Shown here piece after piece: positions 63,762 to 64,000 of a stretch of DNA of 64,000 nt (position 1 is the stretch's first letter; each line of letters starts with the position of its first letter). The position numbers and the translations under genes were made by a program. Source of the DNA: Pseudovibrio denitrificans JCM 12308 (GTDB lineage Bacteria; Pseudomonadota; Alphaproteobacteria; Rhizobiales; Stappiaceae); assembly GCF_001310815.1 (NCBI RefSeq), contig NZ_BAZK01000016.1, positions 56,120 through 120,119 on the forward strand, read 5' to 3'. Below the pieces are notes generated by a model. That model was given only the letters and a program-made list of their open reading frames with translations, did no database searches and had not been told where the DNA came from.

Positions 63762-64000
63762 GTCTTCGGCTTTTGTTAGACCCCTGTCGTTTTAGTGAGT
63801 AACCTTTGGGTTTTTACAGCTGCGTTTCCCTCCCTACTGATATTATAATGCCAGCGACTTATGCTTGTGCTTGAGATGGCTGTTTATGGCTTGTGACAGC
63901 TTCTCCTTCCTTCCCTCAAAAGCATAGCGAGACACCCTTTACTGTCTGCGTGTATTTACCTCTGCCGCTTGGTTGTGAGGTGGTGCTTCTCCATCTTCAG
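63762..64000. other. Spacer running off the window end, no gene recognised
   Basis: I see no supported coding sequence. Read on the minus strand from the edge, an open frame ends KMEKHHLTTKRQR before a TAA near 63958, possibly the end of a gene beyond the window, but this is too short to judge. Confidence 0.4.

Noticed and set aside
1..64000. tRNA, rRNA, tmRNA, RNase P, CRISPR or prophage genes
   Set aside because: I looked for T-loop signatures (GGTTCGA), direct-repeat arrays, integrases and phage structural genes by eye and found none. A computational scan would be needed to exclude a divergent tRNA.

Overview
The window is chromosomal DNA of an alphaproteobacterium. The best fit is the Stappiaceae/Rhizobiales side, Pseudovibrio- or Labrenzia-like, but the genus is only inferred. 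The evidence is content and order: clpS-clpA beside a phasin and a SPOR-domain DD-carboxypeptidase, the envelope protein EipB, DUF3572 next to divK, and the run rpmG-MFS-nudix-DUF983-rnr-topA-dprA-plsY-pyrC-pyrB. I found no tRNA, rRNA, insertion sequence, prophage, CRISPR array or plasmid origin. Coding density is high.

Layout: 1-7.7 kb, cell wall, polyhydroxyalkanoate granule, regulated proteolysis (ClpSA), AzlCD export and a two-domain acetyltransferase. 7.7-15.9 kb, a repeat-rich spacer, HIT protein, FemAB-like acetyltransferase, GDPD and RidA, then eipB, dinB, a HAD/DUF3572 pair and divK. 15.9-16.8 kb, almost 1 kb without a gene, holding strong inverted repeats. 16.8-29.7 kb, a long minus-strand run of information-processing, lipid and pyrimidine genes. 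29.8-34.8 kb, aidB-like, AEC transporter, ruvX, ung and UPF0173. 34.9-39.3 kb, two paralogous secreted YHS proteins, then a TetR-GlxA regulator pair divergent from an MFS transporter. 39.4-41.3 kb gatC-gatA, with gatB about 9.5 kb away at 50.7 kb. 41.3-50.5 kb, accessory genes: DUF2059, DUF2269, SDR-DoxX, isochorismatase, LhgO-like oxidase, Tat multicopper oxidase, ArsR with an alpha/beta hydrolase, and YjhX. 52.3-64 kb, a Gfo/Idh oxidoreductase, opgG - small ORF - opgH for periplasmic glucan, a GT39-like membrane transferase, GNAT, GST, a redoxin, TetR, two DUF2147 proteins and a Sel1-like protein.

An important property of the sequence is that 14 genes are broken by a single-base indel. They include normally essential or housekeeping genes (gatA, pyrB, divK, clpA). 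Twelve look like one lost base and two like one gained base, often in a short homopolymer, and the reading frame resumes at once and runs to a normal C-terminus. I read these as sequencing or assembly errors and give joined gene spans.

I did not find a clearly new multi-gene system. The best leads are a pyrC-like protein lacking the metal-binding HxH motif, the structured spacer between divK and rpmG, a TTTCAGGTGAATCGA repeat family with one copy inside a coding sequence, a nested palindrome between the twin YHS genes, several perfect operator-like palindromes, and a small ORF coupled between opgG and opgH.
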